Source: Bacteroides ovatus (GTDB lineage Bacteria; Bacteroidota; Bacteroidia; Bacteroidales; Bacteroidaceae). Taken from it: a stretch of 61,256 nt of DNA. The stretch spans positions 1 through 61,256 of the forward strand of contig JAUUNK010000006.1 of NCBI GenBank assembly GCA_030844565.1, written 5' to 3'. Of the stretch, positions 1 through 8,343 are shown one piece after another. The position numbers were made by a program, and so were the translations under genes. Below the pieces are notes generated by a model. That model had not been told where the DNA came from. It saw nothing but the letters and a program-made list of their open reading frames with translations, and did no database searches. The stretch's first letter is position 1; every line of letters begins with the position of its first letter.

Positions 1-123
1 GCAAACTAGCGGCTTAGATTTAACATTCCAACAGGGTTTTCGGACTGACCCGTTTAAAGTTACTGAATCGTGCAGAATAGCAAGAATTAAACGATAAGAC
101 AATCAACGACTTACGATACAATT

Positions 124-158
124 CGTGGACACTTTTTTCGAGACTAGAATTGTCCACG
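124..158. repeat. 8-bp inverted repeat upstream of nothing recognisable
   Basis: CGTGGACA at 124-131 is mirrored by TGTCCACG at 151-158 across a 19-nt spacer. No gene is recognisable in 1-208, and the repeat could be a terminator of a gene left of the window or a site belonging to an old insertion beside the tRNA. Function is unknown. Confidence 0.35.
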
Positions 159-208
159 ATTTAACACTACGAAAGTGCGTAATTCTGCCCAAAATATGCG
201 GATCAGAG

Positions 209-248
209 AAAAAAGAAAATCCCTGAAATGTTTAATTTTCAGGGATTT
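209..248 (-). terminator. Rho-independent terminator of tRNA-Phe
   Basis: A perfect 12-bp stem, AAATCCCTGAAA (217-228) with TTTCAGGGATTT (237-248), is followed on the minus strand by a T-rich run. It lies about 25 nt downstream of the tRNA-Phe 3' end in the direction of tRNA transcription. Confidence 0.8.
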
Positions 249-272
249 ACCAAATTTGAAGTCTTTTAAAAG

Positions 273-345
273 TGGTGCCACCAGGAATCGAACCGGGGAC
301 ACAAGGATTTTCAGTCCTTTGCTCTACCAACTGAGCTATGGCACC
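273..345 (-). tRNA. tRNA-Phe (anticodon GAA)
   Basis: Read on the minus strand this 73-nt sequence folds as a full cloverleaf. The acceptor strand GGTGCCA pairs with TGGCACC, the D-arm is GCTC/GAGC, the anticodon stem AAGGA/TCCTT closes the loop CTGAAAA (anticodon GAA), and the T-arm is CCCCGGTTCGATTCCTGG. The discriminator is A. The 3' CCA is not encoded (next bases CT). A dedicated terminator follows. Confidence 0.97.
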
Positions 346-477
346 TTTCTCATTTGCGGTTGCAAAGGTAATGAAACTTTTTTAATATCCAAAAGTTTGA
401 AGCATAAAAACGTTGAGAAAAGTGTAACATATTGATAATCAAGGCATAATTTTATTCTTTTTCTATGCTTACAAACG

Positions 478-1512
478 TCATTTTTCTTCCTTCAACGGGT
501 TCCATCCTTGCGCTTTCAGTTCAAACTCCTGTCCATCTCGTGTAATCAATGCACAGCCGAGTTCTTGTTTTGTTATATGGCCGATGAGGCGAACACCTTC
601 CATTTGGGATACCTTTTCATGGTCGGCAATAGGAACAGTGAAAAGTAGTTCATAGTCTTCTCCGCCGTTCATTGCGCAGGTGGTCAGGTTCATGTTAAAT
701 TCTTCAGCCATCACAGCTGTTTGATAATCGATGGGGATATGCTCCTCATAGACGCGGCAGCCTACGTTGCTTTGTTTGCAGATATGCATCAGCTCAGACG
801 ACAGACCATCAGAAATATCCATCATGGAGGTAGGGACAATATTAGCGGCTGCAAGTTTGTCGATAATATCTTTGCGAGCTTCCGGTTTCAGTTGGCGTTC
901 CAGTAGATATTCTTTGCCGGAGAAGTCCGGTTGCACGTCCTTTTCACCTTTCAGTACCGCTTTTTCGCGTTCTAAAAGCTGCAAGCCCATGTAGGCAGCA
1001 CCTAAGTCGCCGCTGACACAGATCAAATCAGTCTCTTTCGCTCCGTGGCGGTAGACCACTTTGTCCTTCTCTGCATCTCCAATACATGTGATGCTGATAG
1101 CAAGTCCGGTGAGAGAAGAAGTAGTGTCTCCTCCCACGATGTCCACCTGATAGTGCTGGCAAGCCAGGCAGATACCGGAATAGAGTTCTTCCATATCTTC
1201 CACACTGAACCGTTTTGAAAGAGCCAATGATACTGTTATTTGTCGCGGCGTACCGTTCATGGCGTAAATATCAGAGAAATTAACTACTGCCGCTTTGTAT
1301 CCCAAATGTTTTAGGGGGACATAAGTCAAATCGAAATGTACCCCTTCCATTAACAGGTCAGTGGTAACCAATATTTGTTTTTCCGAAGGGTAGGAGAGGA
1401 CGGCAGCATCATCACCTACCCCATATTTACTAGATTCGTGTTCTAGTTGAATACCCTCAGTGAGATGGTCTATCAGACCGAACTCGCCGAGAGTTGCTAT
1501 TTCAGTTCTCAT
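478..1512 (-). CDS. thiL: Thiamine-monophosphate kinase ThiL
   Basis: ThiL phosphorylates thiamine monophosphate to thiamine pyrophosphate, the last step of TPP synthesis, in the cytosol. The 344-residue product has the usual family length. The AIR-synthase/ThiL-fold motifs are visible: the acidic nucleotide/metal loop GDDAAV at residues 33-38, the TTDLLMEGVHFD segment, and VGGDTTSS before the second half. It is the last gene of the leftward operon sppA-lpxK-PNP-thiL and starts 18 nt after the PNP stop. No TPP riboswitch is seen upstream, so expression presumably follows the operon promoter near 5,260. Identity is secure from the motifs and overall similarity. Confidence 0.96.
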   Translation of the reverse strand: MRTEIATLGEFGLIDHLTEGIQLEHESSKYGVGDDAAVLSYPSEKQILVTTDLLMEGVHFDLTYVPLKHLGYKAAVVNFSDIYAMNGTPRQITVSLALSKRFSVEDMEELYSGICLACQHYQVDIVGGDTTSSLTGLAISITCIGDAEKDKVVYRHGAKETDLICVSGDLGAAYMGLQLLEREKAVLKGEKDVQPDFSGKEYLLERQLKPEARKDIIDKLAAANIVPTSMMDISDGLSSELMHICKQSNVGCRVYEEHIPIDYQTAVMAEEFNMNLTTCAMNGGEDYELLFTVPIADHEKVSQMEGVRLIGHITKQELGCALITRDGQEFELKAQGWNPLKEEK

Positions 1513-1529
1513 AAACAGTGTTTAATATA

Positions 1530-2339
1530 TTAGGCACGGTTGATAAGTTCACGCATGATGGTAGTCATTTTCGGTTGTGCGGCGTCCGCAGCCTTTTGAA
1601 CTTCTTCGTGCGTCACTTCTACAATTTTTCCTTCCACTCCCAAATCAGTAATTACTGAGACGCCAAATACCTTGATGCCACAGTGATTGGCTACAATCAC
1701 TTCGGGAACAGTAGACATACCCACAGCGTCTGCGCCCAAAATCTTAAAGAGTTTGTATTCGGCAGGGGTTTCGAAAGTAGGACCTTGCGTGCCAATATAG
1801 ACACCATGCTGCACTTTGATTCCTTTTTCCTGAGCAATTTCGTTTGCTTTGCGTATCAGCTCTTTGTTATATGCTTCGCTCATATCCGGGAAACGGGGAC
1901 CATAAGGGATGTTTTTGCCACGTAAGGGATGTTCAGGGAAGAAATTAATGTGGTCCGTGATAATCATCAGGTCGCCGATTTCAAATTCTGGATTCGTACC
2001 GCCGCTAGCATTCGAAACAAACAAAGTTTTTATTCCCAGTTCGTGCATGACACGTATGGGAAAGGTCACTTCTTTCATGGAGTAGCCTTCGTAGAAATGA
2101 AAGCGGCCTTGCATAGCCATAATGTCTTTATTGCCCAGCTTGCCAAAAATAAGTTTTCCGCTATGCCCTTCGACTGTGGATACGGGGAAGTTAGGAATCT
2201 CTTCATACTTTATTTCATACTTCTCGGTGATTTCTTCTGCCAGACTGCCGAGTCCTGTTCCCAGAATGATAGCAGTTTCAGGGCTGGTATGCATCTTTCC
2301 TTTCAGGTAAGCTGCAGTTTCTTGTATTCTTTCTAACAT
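1530..2339 (-). CDS. punA: Purine nucleoside phosphorylase (trimeric, family II)
   Basis: The enzyme cleaves purine nucleosides with phosphate to the free base and ribose-1-phosphate for purine salvage. The 269-residue size fits the trimeric PNP family. It has the phosphate-binding loop GTGLGS (residues 27-32), the YEG segment after QGRFHFYEGY, and the base-site region with EVI...N near the C-terminus. An in-frame ATG at 2390 exists, but the ATG at 2339 (MLERIQ) begins where family members begin, so I prefer it. Even so, the gene overlaps the lpxK 3' end by 62 bp, which suggests translational coupling. Its product could use purine nucleosides imported by the NupG-like permease at 10,243; this link is inference. 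Confidence 0.94.
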   Translation of the reverse strand: MLERIQETAAYLKGKMHTSPETAIILGTGLGSLAEEITEKYEIKYEEIPNFPVSTVEGHSGKLIFGKLGNKDIMAMQGRFHFYEGYSMKEVTFPIRVMHELGIKTLFVSNASGGTNPEFEIGDLMIITDHINFFPEHPLRGKNIPYGPRFPDMSEAYNKELIRKANEIAQEKGIKVQHGVYIGTQGPTFETPAEYKLFKILGADAVGMSTVPEVIVANHCGIKVFGVSVITDLGVEGKIVEVTHEEVQKAADAAQPKMTTIMRELINRA

Positions 2340-3426
2340 AGCCGATAATTTGTTGGTTAAATTTATCTTTTTGATTTTGTAATATTTCAATTTCTATCGG
2401 TAAAGCATAGATGAAGGGCTTCAGTCCCTCAGTCAATGCCGGATGATGAATCAGGCGTGTAGCGTCTTTCTCTGTGGTGATAATCAATTTCTGTTCGCTC
2501 TTCAATGTCTCAAATCGTTCTTGAATAGACATGATGTCACGGTGACTGAAGTCGTGATGGTCGCTAAAAGAGAGTAAACTTATCTGTTTTGCACATCCCT
2601 CCAGCCTTTCTACGAGGGGAGTAGGCGATGCAATGCCAGTCACTAGTAATACTTCCGTGTCTTTAAGCGAAGACAAAGCGATTCCTTTGCTTTTTGCTAC
2701 GATGGTCGAGGAATCTATTACCTCTGGAAAAACCGGTTGCAGGTTTCCGTAGCGGAAGGATGAAAAGTATAGCTGCTGATAGGGGAAAAGGTTCAGTCGT
2801 TTAGTGATAATGTTGTAGTCGATGGGTTTAATATTCTGCGGGCATTTAGTGACAACAACGATGTGCGCACGGTTTTTCCCACTAATGGGTTCACGGAGGC
2901 GACCGGCAGGAAGCAAAGTGTCATCACAAAAAAGCCGATGATAGTCTGTCAGTAAAATGCTTAGTCCCGGTTTGACATGCCGATGTTGGAAAGCGTCGTC
3001 CAACAGTATTACATCTACCGGCGCGTCTTTCACTGCCAGTAGTTTTTCGATTCCGTGGCAACGGTCTTCGTCCACGGCGAAAGTGACCGAAGGGAATTTG
3101 GTGAGCATTTGATAAGGTTCATCGCCTATCATGTTTGCTGTGCTTTTCTTGTCTGCCAGTATATATCCTTTGGTGTGTCGCTTATATCCGCGACTCAGTA
3201 CAGCTACTTTAAATTCCGTTCGAAGCAACTTAATCAGATATTCAGTGTGAGGAGTCTTTCCTGTGCCACCCACTGTAAGGTTGCCGATGCAAATCACAGG
3301 AACGTCAAAACTCTTTGACCGGAGCATGCCCCAGTCAAAGAGTTTATTTCTCATCGTTACTCCTGCTCTATAAATCCATGAGAGAGGATAAAGCCACCTA
3401 TATATCTTGACGAAGTGTTCGTTCAT
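2278..3426 (-). CDS. lpxK: Tetraacyldisaccharide 4'-kinase LpxK
   Basis: LpxK phosphorylates the 4' position of the lipid A disaccharide precursor at the inner membrane face, an essential step of the Raetz pathway. The 382-residue protein has the P-loop GGTGKT at 53-58 inside the family signature that follows GNLT, and an N-terminal amphipathic/hydrophobic segment (WLYPLSWIYR) that anchors the enzyme to the membrane. The DDAFQHR motif is also present. The gene sits between sppA (11 nt upstream) and PNP (62-bp overlap). A gene for membrane protein quality control next to a lipid A gene is common in Bacteroidales envelope operons. Confidence 0.96.
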   Translation of the reverse strand: MNEHFVKIYRWLYPLSWIYRAGVTMRNKLFDWGMLRSKSFDVPVICIGNLTVGGTGKTPHTEYLIKLLRTEFKVAVLSRGYKRHTKGYILADKKSTANMIGDEPYQMLTKFPSVTFAVDEDRCHGIEKLLAVKDAPVDVILLDDAFQHRHVKPGLSILLTDYHRLFCDDTLLPAGRLREPISGKNRAHIVVVTKCPQNIKPIDYNIITKRLNLFPYQQLYFSSFRYGNLQPVFPEVIDSSTIVAKSKGIALSSLKDTEVLLVTGIASPTPLVERLEGCAKQISLLSFSDHHDFSHRDIMSIQERFETLKSEQKLIITTEKDATRLIHHPALTEGLKPFIYALPIEIEILQNQKDKFNQQIIGYVRKNTRNCSLPERKDAYQP

Positions 3427-3436
3427 GCAGTAAACT

Positions 3437-5215
3437 TTACTTGATATTCAGTTCGAAAGGCACACGTGTCTGAATCATGGCACGTTCTTTTAAATTTTTC
3501 AGTAGACCGAATTGTTGGTAATACTCTCCTAATTTGCTTTTTAGCAATTGTGTTTCCACATAATTCGTAGTTTTCGTATCGAGCAGAGCAGAAAGGAAGT
3601 CCTGTTTTGCAGGATAAGAAATGACAGTATAAGTGTCAATTCCTGCTTTCTCTACTGCAATGTTCAGTGCTTTGTCAATGCCTCCCAGTTCGTCTACCAA
3701 TCCTAGTTCTTTAGCAGCTTCACCGGTCCACACGCGTCCTTCCGCAATTTTCTCGATTGCTTCTTTCGTCATGTGGCGTCCCTCGGCACAGCGAGTAACG
3801 AAGGTATCATATCCCTCGGTAATCATCATTTGCATCAATGCCTTTTCATCGTTGTTGAAAGGTCGCATAATGTTACCGAAGTCCGAGAATTTATTCGTTT
3901 TAACAACATCTGTAGTGATACCTATTTTTTCTGTTAAACCTTTTATGTTGGGAACCATACCAAAGATACCGATAGACCCTGTTAGCGTAGTGGGTTCCGC
4001 CACAATCGTATCGGCTACACAAGAGATATAATAGCCGCCCGATGCAGCATAATCACCCATTGATACAATGACCGGTTTCTTGGCTTTAAGCTCTTTTACG
4101 GCATGCCAGATTTGTTCCGAAGCAAACGCGCTTCCACCCGGAGAGTTTACCCGGAGCACAACTGCTTTTATATCTTCATTGTCTTTTAGCTTGCGCAGGT
4201 CACGAATTACTTTCGTCCCCACGATTTCGTCTTGTGAAGCAGCCGAACTGGATACGTCCGTAATTTCTCCGGATGCATAATAAACTGCTACAATATTGCC
4301 GCTTTTGTCTTTCGGCATATTTTTCTTCACGTTAATCATATCAGATAAGCCTAAGACCGGAAGACGCTCGTCTTCCTTTAGGTCAACTAGTTGCTTGAGG
4401 TAGTTTTTTACATCGTTTTGGTAGATTAGCGTATCTGCCAACCCACATTTTACACTTTCCTCAGCAGGGTAGAACATCAGCATGCGATCGGCATAGGCGT
4501 TGAGTGAATCTGTAGGAATATTCCTTGATGCTGACACTCCATCGATCACCTGTCCCCATATTGATTCGATAAAAGCAGTAACCTGTTCCCGATTGGCAGG
4601 ACTCATTTCTGTAGAAATAAATGGTTCTACGGCAGATTTGTAAGTGCCTACTTTGAAGATTTGCATCTCTATTCCGAGTTTCTCTAAAAGGTCTTTATAG
4701 AAGAGAGGGGTCGAAGCGATTCCACGCCATTCAATCATGCCTTTAGGATTGAGTATGACTTTGTCTGCCACGCTCGAGAGATAATAAAGTCCTTGTGTAT
4801 AGCCATCTGCGTAGGCAACAATGAATTTTCCGCTTTCCTTAAAGTTGAGAAGTGCGTTACGGATTTCCTGCAAAGAAGCATAAGAAGTGCCCAGCGACGT
4901 GGCTTGAATATAAATACCTTTAATATTTTCGTTGTCTTTGGCTTTTTTGATAGAAGAAAGGATGTCGTCCAGACCGTAGGTATTGGAGTCGTCACCCATC
5001 AGATGTGACAATATGCCCAGTGGGTTTTCTTGAGTGCGTTCCACCAACGTACCGTTGAGGTTAAGCACCATTATTGAATTCTTTTTTACAACAGTTTCCG
5101 TGTCCGACGAAGATACGACTCCAAATAGCGTCACCATGCCAATAATAAAAAGTACAATGCTCGACAGGATGATACCGGTCACTGTAGCAAGGGTAAATTT
5201 CAAGAAATCTTTCAT
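3437..5215 (-). CDS. sppA: Signal peptide peptidase SppA, long (67K) type
   Basis: This inner-membrane S49 serine protease degrades cleaved signal peptides in the periplasm. The 592-residue length is that of the duplicated, E. coli-like form. One N-terminal membrane segment (residues about 8-34) is followed by two S49 repeats. The Ser-Lys dyad is split as in E. coli SppA: Lys193 in the N-terminal half (GTYKSAVEPF) and Ser392 in the C-terminal half (DYAASGGYY). The Gly-rich NSPGGSA strand precedes the Ser. It is the first gene of the operon that continues into lpxK, PNP and thiL. Confidence 0.95.
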   Translation of the reverse strand: MKDFLKFTLATVTGIILSSIVLFIIGMVTLFGVVSSSDTETVVKKNSIMVLNLNGTLVERTQENPLGILSHLMGDDSNTYGLDDILSSIKKAKDNENIKGIYIQATSLGTSYASLQEIRNALLNFKESGKFIVAYADGYTQGLYYLSSVADKVILNPKGMIEWRGIASTPLFYKDLLEKLGIEMQIFKVGTYKSAVEPFISTEMSPANREQVTAFIESIWGQVIDGVSASRNIPTDSLNAYADRMLMFYPAEESVKCGLADTLIYQNDVKNYLKQLVDLKEDERLPVLGLSDMINVKKNMPKDKSGNIVAVYYASGEITDVSSSAASQDEIVGTKVIRDLRKLKDNEDIKAVVLRVNSPGGSAFASEQIWHAVKELKAKKPVIVSMGDYAASGGYYISCVADTIVAEPTTLTGSIGIFGMVPNIKGLTEKIGITTDVVKTNKFSDFGNIMRPFNNDEKALMQMMITEGYDTFVTRCAEGRHMTKEAIEKIAEGRVWTGEAAKELGLVDELGGIDKALNIAVEKAGIDTYTVISYPAKQDFLSALLDTKTTNYVETQLLKSKLGEYYQQFGLLKNLKERAMIQTRVPFELNIK

Positions 5216-5255
5216 TATACGTATGTTTTTTGTTGCTAGCCCATATTTAAGCTAA

Positions 5256-5263
5256 CAAAGATA
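5256..5263 (-). promoter_or_regulatory. -7 promoter element for the sppA operon
   Basis: On the minus strand the sequence TATCTTTG matches the Bacteroides -7 consensus TAnnTTTG, about 40 nt upstream of the sppA ATG. No good -33 TTTG is visible at the usual distance. It is back-to-back with the promoter of the GH92 gene. Confidence 0.55.
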
Positions 5264-5335
5264 AATAATTGAGTTGATATTTATCTCATGAGTCGTATGA
5301 TTTTTTGTTTTGTCACACGAAACGGATAATTTTTA

Positions 5336-5366
5336 GTTGGTTATATAGAAATGCTTCTTATCTTTG
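5336..5366 (+). promoter_or_regulatory. Promoter of the GH92 mannosidase gene
   Basis: TATCTTTG at 5359-5366 matches TAnnTTTG exactly. GTTG at 5336-5339 is a one-mismatch -33 box with 19-nt spacing. Transcription would start near 5,372, giving a leader of about 40 nt before the ATG at 5413. Confidence 0.6.
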
Positions 5367-5412
5367 CCGACATCTAAGATACGGCATTTATAAACTTAAC
5401 ATCATATCTACC

Positions 5413-7605
5413 ATGAAAAGAAAAACCCCTCTAATTGCCACTGCTTTGGCGAGTTTGTTCTTTTATGTTTCCTGCTCTCCTGTGGAGCAAACGGAAACCG
5501 CCGATTATGCTACATACGTAAATACTTTTATTGGTGCTGCCGACAATGGACATACATTTCCCGGAGCTTGTTATCCTTTCGGAATGGTGCAGACCAGTCC
5601 CGTTACAGGCGCTGTCGGTTGGAGGTACTGTTCGGAATATACTTATCAGGATTCTTTAATCTGGGGATTTACCCAGACTCATTTAAACGGAACGGGGTGT
5701 ATGGATTTAGGTGATATTCTGGTTATGCCGGTGACTGGTACACGAACCCGCGCCTGGAATGCTTACCGAAGCCATTTTTCCAAAGATACCGAATCCGCTA
5801 CTCCGGGATATTATACGGTTGAACTTTGTGATCCGCAAGTAAAGGCAGAATTAACAGCTTCCATCCATGCCGCACTTCATCGGTATACTTATCAGAATGC
5901 AGACTCAGCTTCTGTGCTTATCGACCTACAGCATGGACCTGCCTGGAATGAAAAGCAATATCATTCTCATGTGCGGAGTTGTGAAGTGAATTGGGAAGAT
6001 GCGCAGACTCTCATCGGTCATGTGGCCAATACAGTCTGGGTGAACCAGGATTATTTCTTTGTTATGAAATTCAATCGTCCGGTGACAGATTCATTCTATC
6101 TTCCGATGGGAGAAACAGAGAAAGGCAAACGTATTATCGCTACTTTCGACATGAAACCGGGCGAGGAGTTGATGATGAAAGTGGCTTTTTCCACTACGAG
6201 CGTAGACGGTGCAAAGAAGAATTTGCAAGCTGAAATTCCCGATTGGAATTTTGAAAGTGTCAGAACTGCCGCCTACGATGAATGGAATCGCTATCTGAGT
6301 CGTATTGAAGTTGACGGTACAGACGATGAAAAGACTAATTTCTATACCTGTTTTTATCATGCGTTGATTCAACCCAATCAAATTTCTGATGTAGACGGAA
6401 TGTATCGTAATGCGGCCGATTCTGTAGTAAAAGCCGGCACCGGGACATTTTATTCCACTTTTTCATTATGGGATACTTATCGTGCAGCACATCCTTTTTA
6501 TACCTTGGTGACTCCGGAACGTGTCGATGGTTTTGTTAATTCTCTGATAGAACAGGGAGAGGTGCAGGGCTTCCTGCCGATATGGGCTTTATGGGGAAAA
6601 GAAAACTATTGTATGATTGCCAACCATGGAGTGTCGGTGGTTGCCGAAGCCTATCGTAAAGGATTTCGCGGCTTCGATGCCGAACGTGCTTTTGCTATGG
6701 TGAAGCGTACGCAGACGGTTTCCCATAAGCTGAAGTCCAATTGGGAGAATTACATGAAGTACGGTTATTTCCCCACTGATTTGACCGAAGCGGAATCCGT
6801 TTCTTCTACTTTGGAATCCGTATACGATGACTATGCAGCAGCAGATATGGCACGCCGCATGGGTAAAACGGAAGATGCGGCTTACTTTGCCAAGCGTGCC
6901 GGTTTTTATAAAAATCTGTTCGACCGGGAAACCAAATTCATGCGTCCCCGCAAGTCTGACGGGACCTGGAAAGTTCCTTTCAATCCGAGTGACGTAGGTC
7001 ATGCCGAGAGTACAGGGGGGGACTATACCGAGGGAAATGCCTGGCAATATACCTGGCATGTACAACACGATGTCCCAGGGCTGATTGCTCTTTTTGGTGG
7101 TGAAGAACCTTTCCTTAATAAACTGGATTCTTTGTTCACCATCAAGCTGGAGACTACGCAGGCTGACGTAACCGGTCTGATTGGGCAATATGCACATGGC
7201 AATGAGCCGAGCCATCATGTCACTTATCTGTATGCATTGGCTGGTCGCCCGGAACGTACCCAGGAATTAATTCGTGAAATCTTTGATACCCAGTATAAAA
7301 ACAAGCCTGACGGACTTTGTGGTAACGACGATTGCGGTCAAATGTCTGCTTGGTATATGTTTAGTGCGATGGGATTTTATCCGGTCGACCCCGTAAGTGG
7401 CGAATATGTATTCGGAGCTCCCCAGTTGCCCAAAATGGTATTGCATTTGGCGGACGGGAAGACTTTCACTGTAGTTGCCGAAAATCTGTCTAAAGACCAT
7501 AAGTATGTAGACAGCATCACGCTGAATGGCGAACCTTATACCAAAAAGACTATTTCTCACGAAGATATTCTGAAAGGCGGAACACTCGTTTACAAGATGA
7601 AGTAG
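5413..7605 (+). CDS. GH92 exo-alpha-mannosidase, lipoprotein
   Basis: GH92 enzymes are calcium-dependent inverting exo-alpha-mannosidases (often alpha-1,2) that trim mannose from host N-glycans or yeast mannan. The chosen start gives 730 residues with a lipoprotein signal ending FYVSC. An in-frame ATG 108 bp upstream would place non-signal sequence before the signal peptide and is rejected. The C-terminal (alpha/alpha)6 domain shows family motifs: ENYCMIANHG, the NEPSHH block at residues 597-602 with the Glu expected to act in catalysis, and GNDDCGQMSAWYMFSAMGFY. The gene stands alone with its own promoter, so it is not part of a PUL here; linkage (alpha-1,2, -1,3 or other) cannot be read from the sequence. 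Confidence 0.95.
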   Translation: MKRKTPLIATALASLFFYVSCSPVEQTETADYATYVNTFIGAADNGHTFPGACYPFGMVQTSPVTGAVGWRYCSEYTYQDSLIWGFTQTHLNGTGCMDLGDILVMPVTGTRTRAWNAYRSHFSKDTESATPGYYTVELCDPQVKAELTASIHAALHRYTYQNADSASVLIDLQHGPAWNEKQYHSHVRSCEVNWEDAQTLIGHVANTVWVNQDYFFVMKFNRPVTDSFYLPMGETEKGKRIIATFDMKPGEELMMKVAFSTTSVDGAKKNLQAEIPDWNFESVRTAAYDEWNRYLSRIEVDGTDDEKTNFYTCFYHALIQPNQISDVDGMYRNAADSVVKAGTGTFYSTFSLWDTYRAAHPFYTLVTPERVDGFVNSLIEQGEVQGFLPIWALWGKENYCMIANHGVSVVAEAYRKGFRGFDAERAFAMVKRTQTVSHKLKSNWENYMKYGYFPTDLTEAESVSSTLESVYDDYAAADMARRMGKTEDAAYFAKRAGFYKNLFDRETKFMRPRKSDGTWKVPFNPSDVGHAESTGGDYTEGNAWQYTWHVQHDVPGLIALFGGEEPFLNKLDSLFTIKLETTQADVTGLIGQYAHGNEPSHHVTYLYALAGRPERTQELIREIFDTQYKNKPDGLCGNDDCGQMSAWYMFSAMGFYPVDPVSGEYVFGAPQLPKMVLHLADGKTFTVVAENLSKDHKYVDSITLNGEPYTKKTISHEDILKGGTLVYKMK

Positions 7606-7626
7606 AAATTACAGCTATCTATGTCT

Positions 7627-8214
7627 TTATACGATATTTATGATGTAACTTTCTTTGTCTGCTTTTACAACGGCAGCATCTAGCCCATGTTGCCGCAAGG
7701 TCTCCGCCAGCTTATGAGCTGGTGGGAGACAATCGCTTTCGGAATGTTTCTGCCGGTGAATGCTGTTGATAAAATTCTCGTCGGTAGGAAATGCAATGGT
7801 AATTGTCCCGTTTTCGGCAAGGTTCACTGCCCGGAGCCATTTGAGGGTGTCCACAGGGGTGTGAAGGTGAGGATAGACGCAATAAAGAAGAATATGGTCG
7901 AAGACACCCTCGATTGTCTCTGTTTCGAAGTCCACGTTGGCGAAGGTGGGGACGGGGATGACTCCGGAATTCTTACGGATAGCTATGTCGAGCATTCCTT
8001 GTGAATAATCTACTGCCATTATCTTGCCTTTCGGTCCGACAAGCTGTGACAACTGCGGGATTAAGACTCCCGTGCCTGTGCCGAGGTCAAGTACGCTTTC
8101 GCCGGGTTTTATGTTGGCGTGTTTCAAGATTTCACTCACTTTACCAGGAGTCGAGAGCACCTCGTTGGTATCCCAGGTTGGTGCAAGGTTATCGAAAAAT
8201 TTTCTTTCGTCCAT
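7627..8214 (-). CDS. Class I SAM-dependent methyltransferase
   Basis: The 195-residue product has the class I methyltransferase motif I DLGTGTG (residues 43-49), an acidic motif II (VDYS) and a motif IV region (DHILLYCVYPHL). It begins MDERKFFDNLAPTWD, a typical start for small-molecule methyltransferases of the UbiE/COQ5-like or arsenite/corrinoid-associated groups. Longer in-frame starts exist at 8319, but they add a hydrophobic stretch without family similarity. It is divergent from the TonB-dependent receptor at 8,344 with an 11-bp inverted repeat between them. The substrate is unknown. Confidence 0.85.
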   Translation of the reverse strand: MDERKFFDNLAPTWDTNEVLSTPGKVSEILKHANIKPGESVLDLGTGTGVLIPQLSQLVGPKGKIMAVDYSQGMLDIAIRKNSGVIPVPTFANVDFETETIEGVFDHILLYCVYPHLHTPVDTLKWLRAVNLAENGTITIAFPTDENFINSIHRQKHSESDCLPPAHKLAETLRQHGLDAAVVKADKESYIINIV

Positions 8215-8238
8215 GTAATAAATTAGAATTAGCTGTAT

Positions 8239-8285
8239 TATGAACAAAATTAACTTAAGAATGTTTTTGTTCATACTAAGGCTTT
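8239..8285. promoter_or_regulatory. 11-bp inverted repeat in the divergent region (operator or terminator candidate)
   Basis: TATGAACAAAA (8239-8249) and TTTTGTTCATA (8275-8285) are perfect inverted copies separated by 25 nt, placed between the divergent methyltransferase and TonB-receptor genes. The position suits a shared operator. No adjacent regulator gene is seen. The same sequence could fold as a stem-loop. Confidence 0.4.
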
Positions 8286-8343
8286 GTCTACGTTTTAAGA
8301 AAGTCTTTTCCAACGACATTGAATTTACTCGTAAATATACATT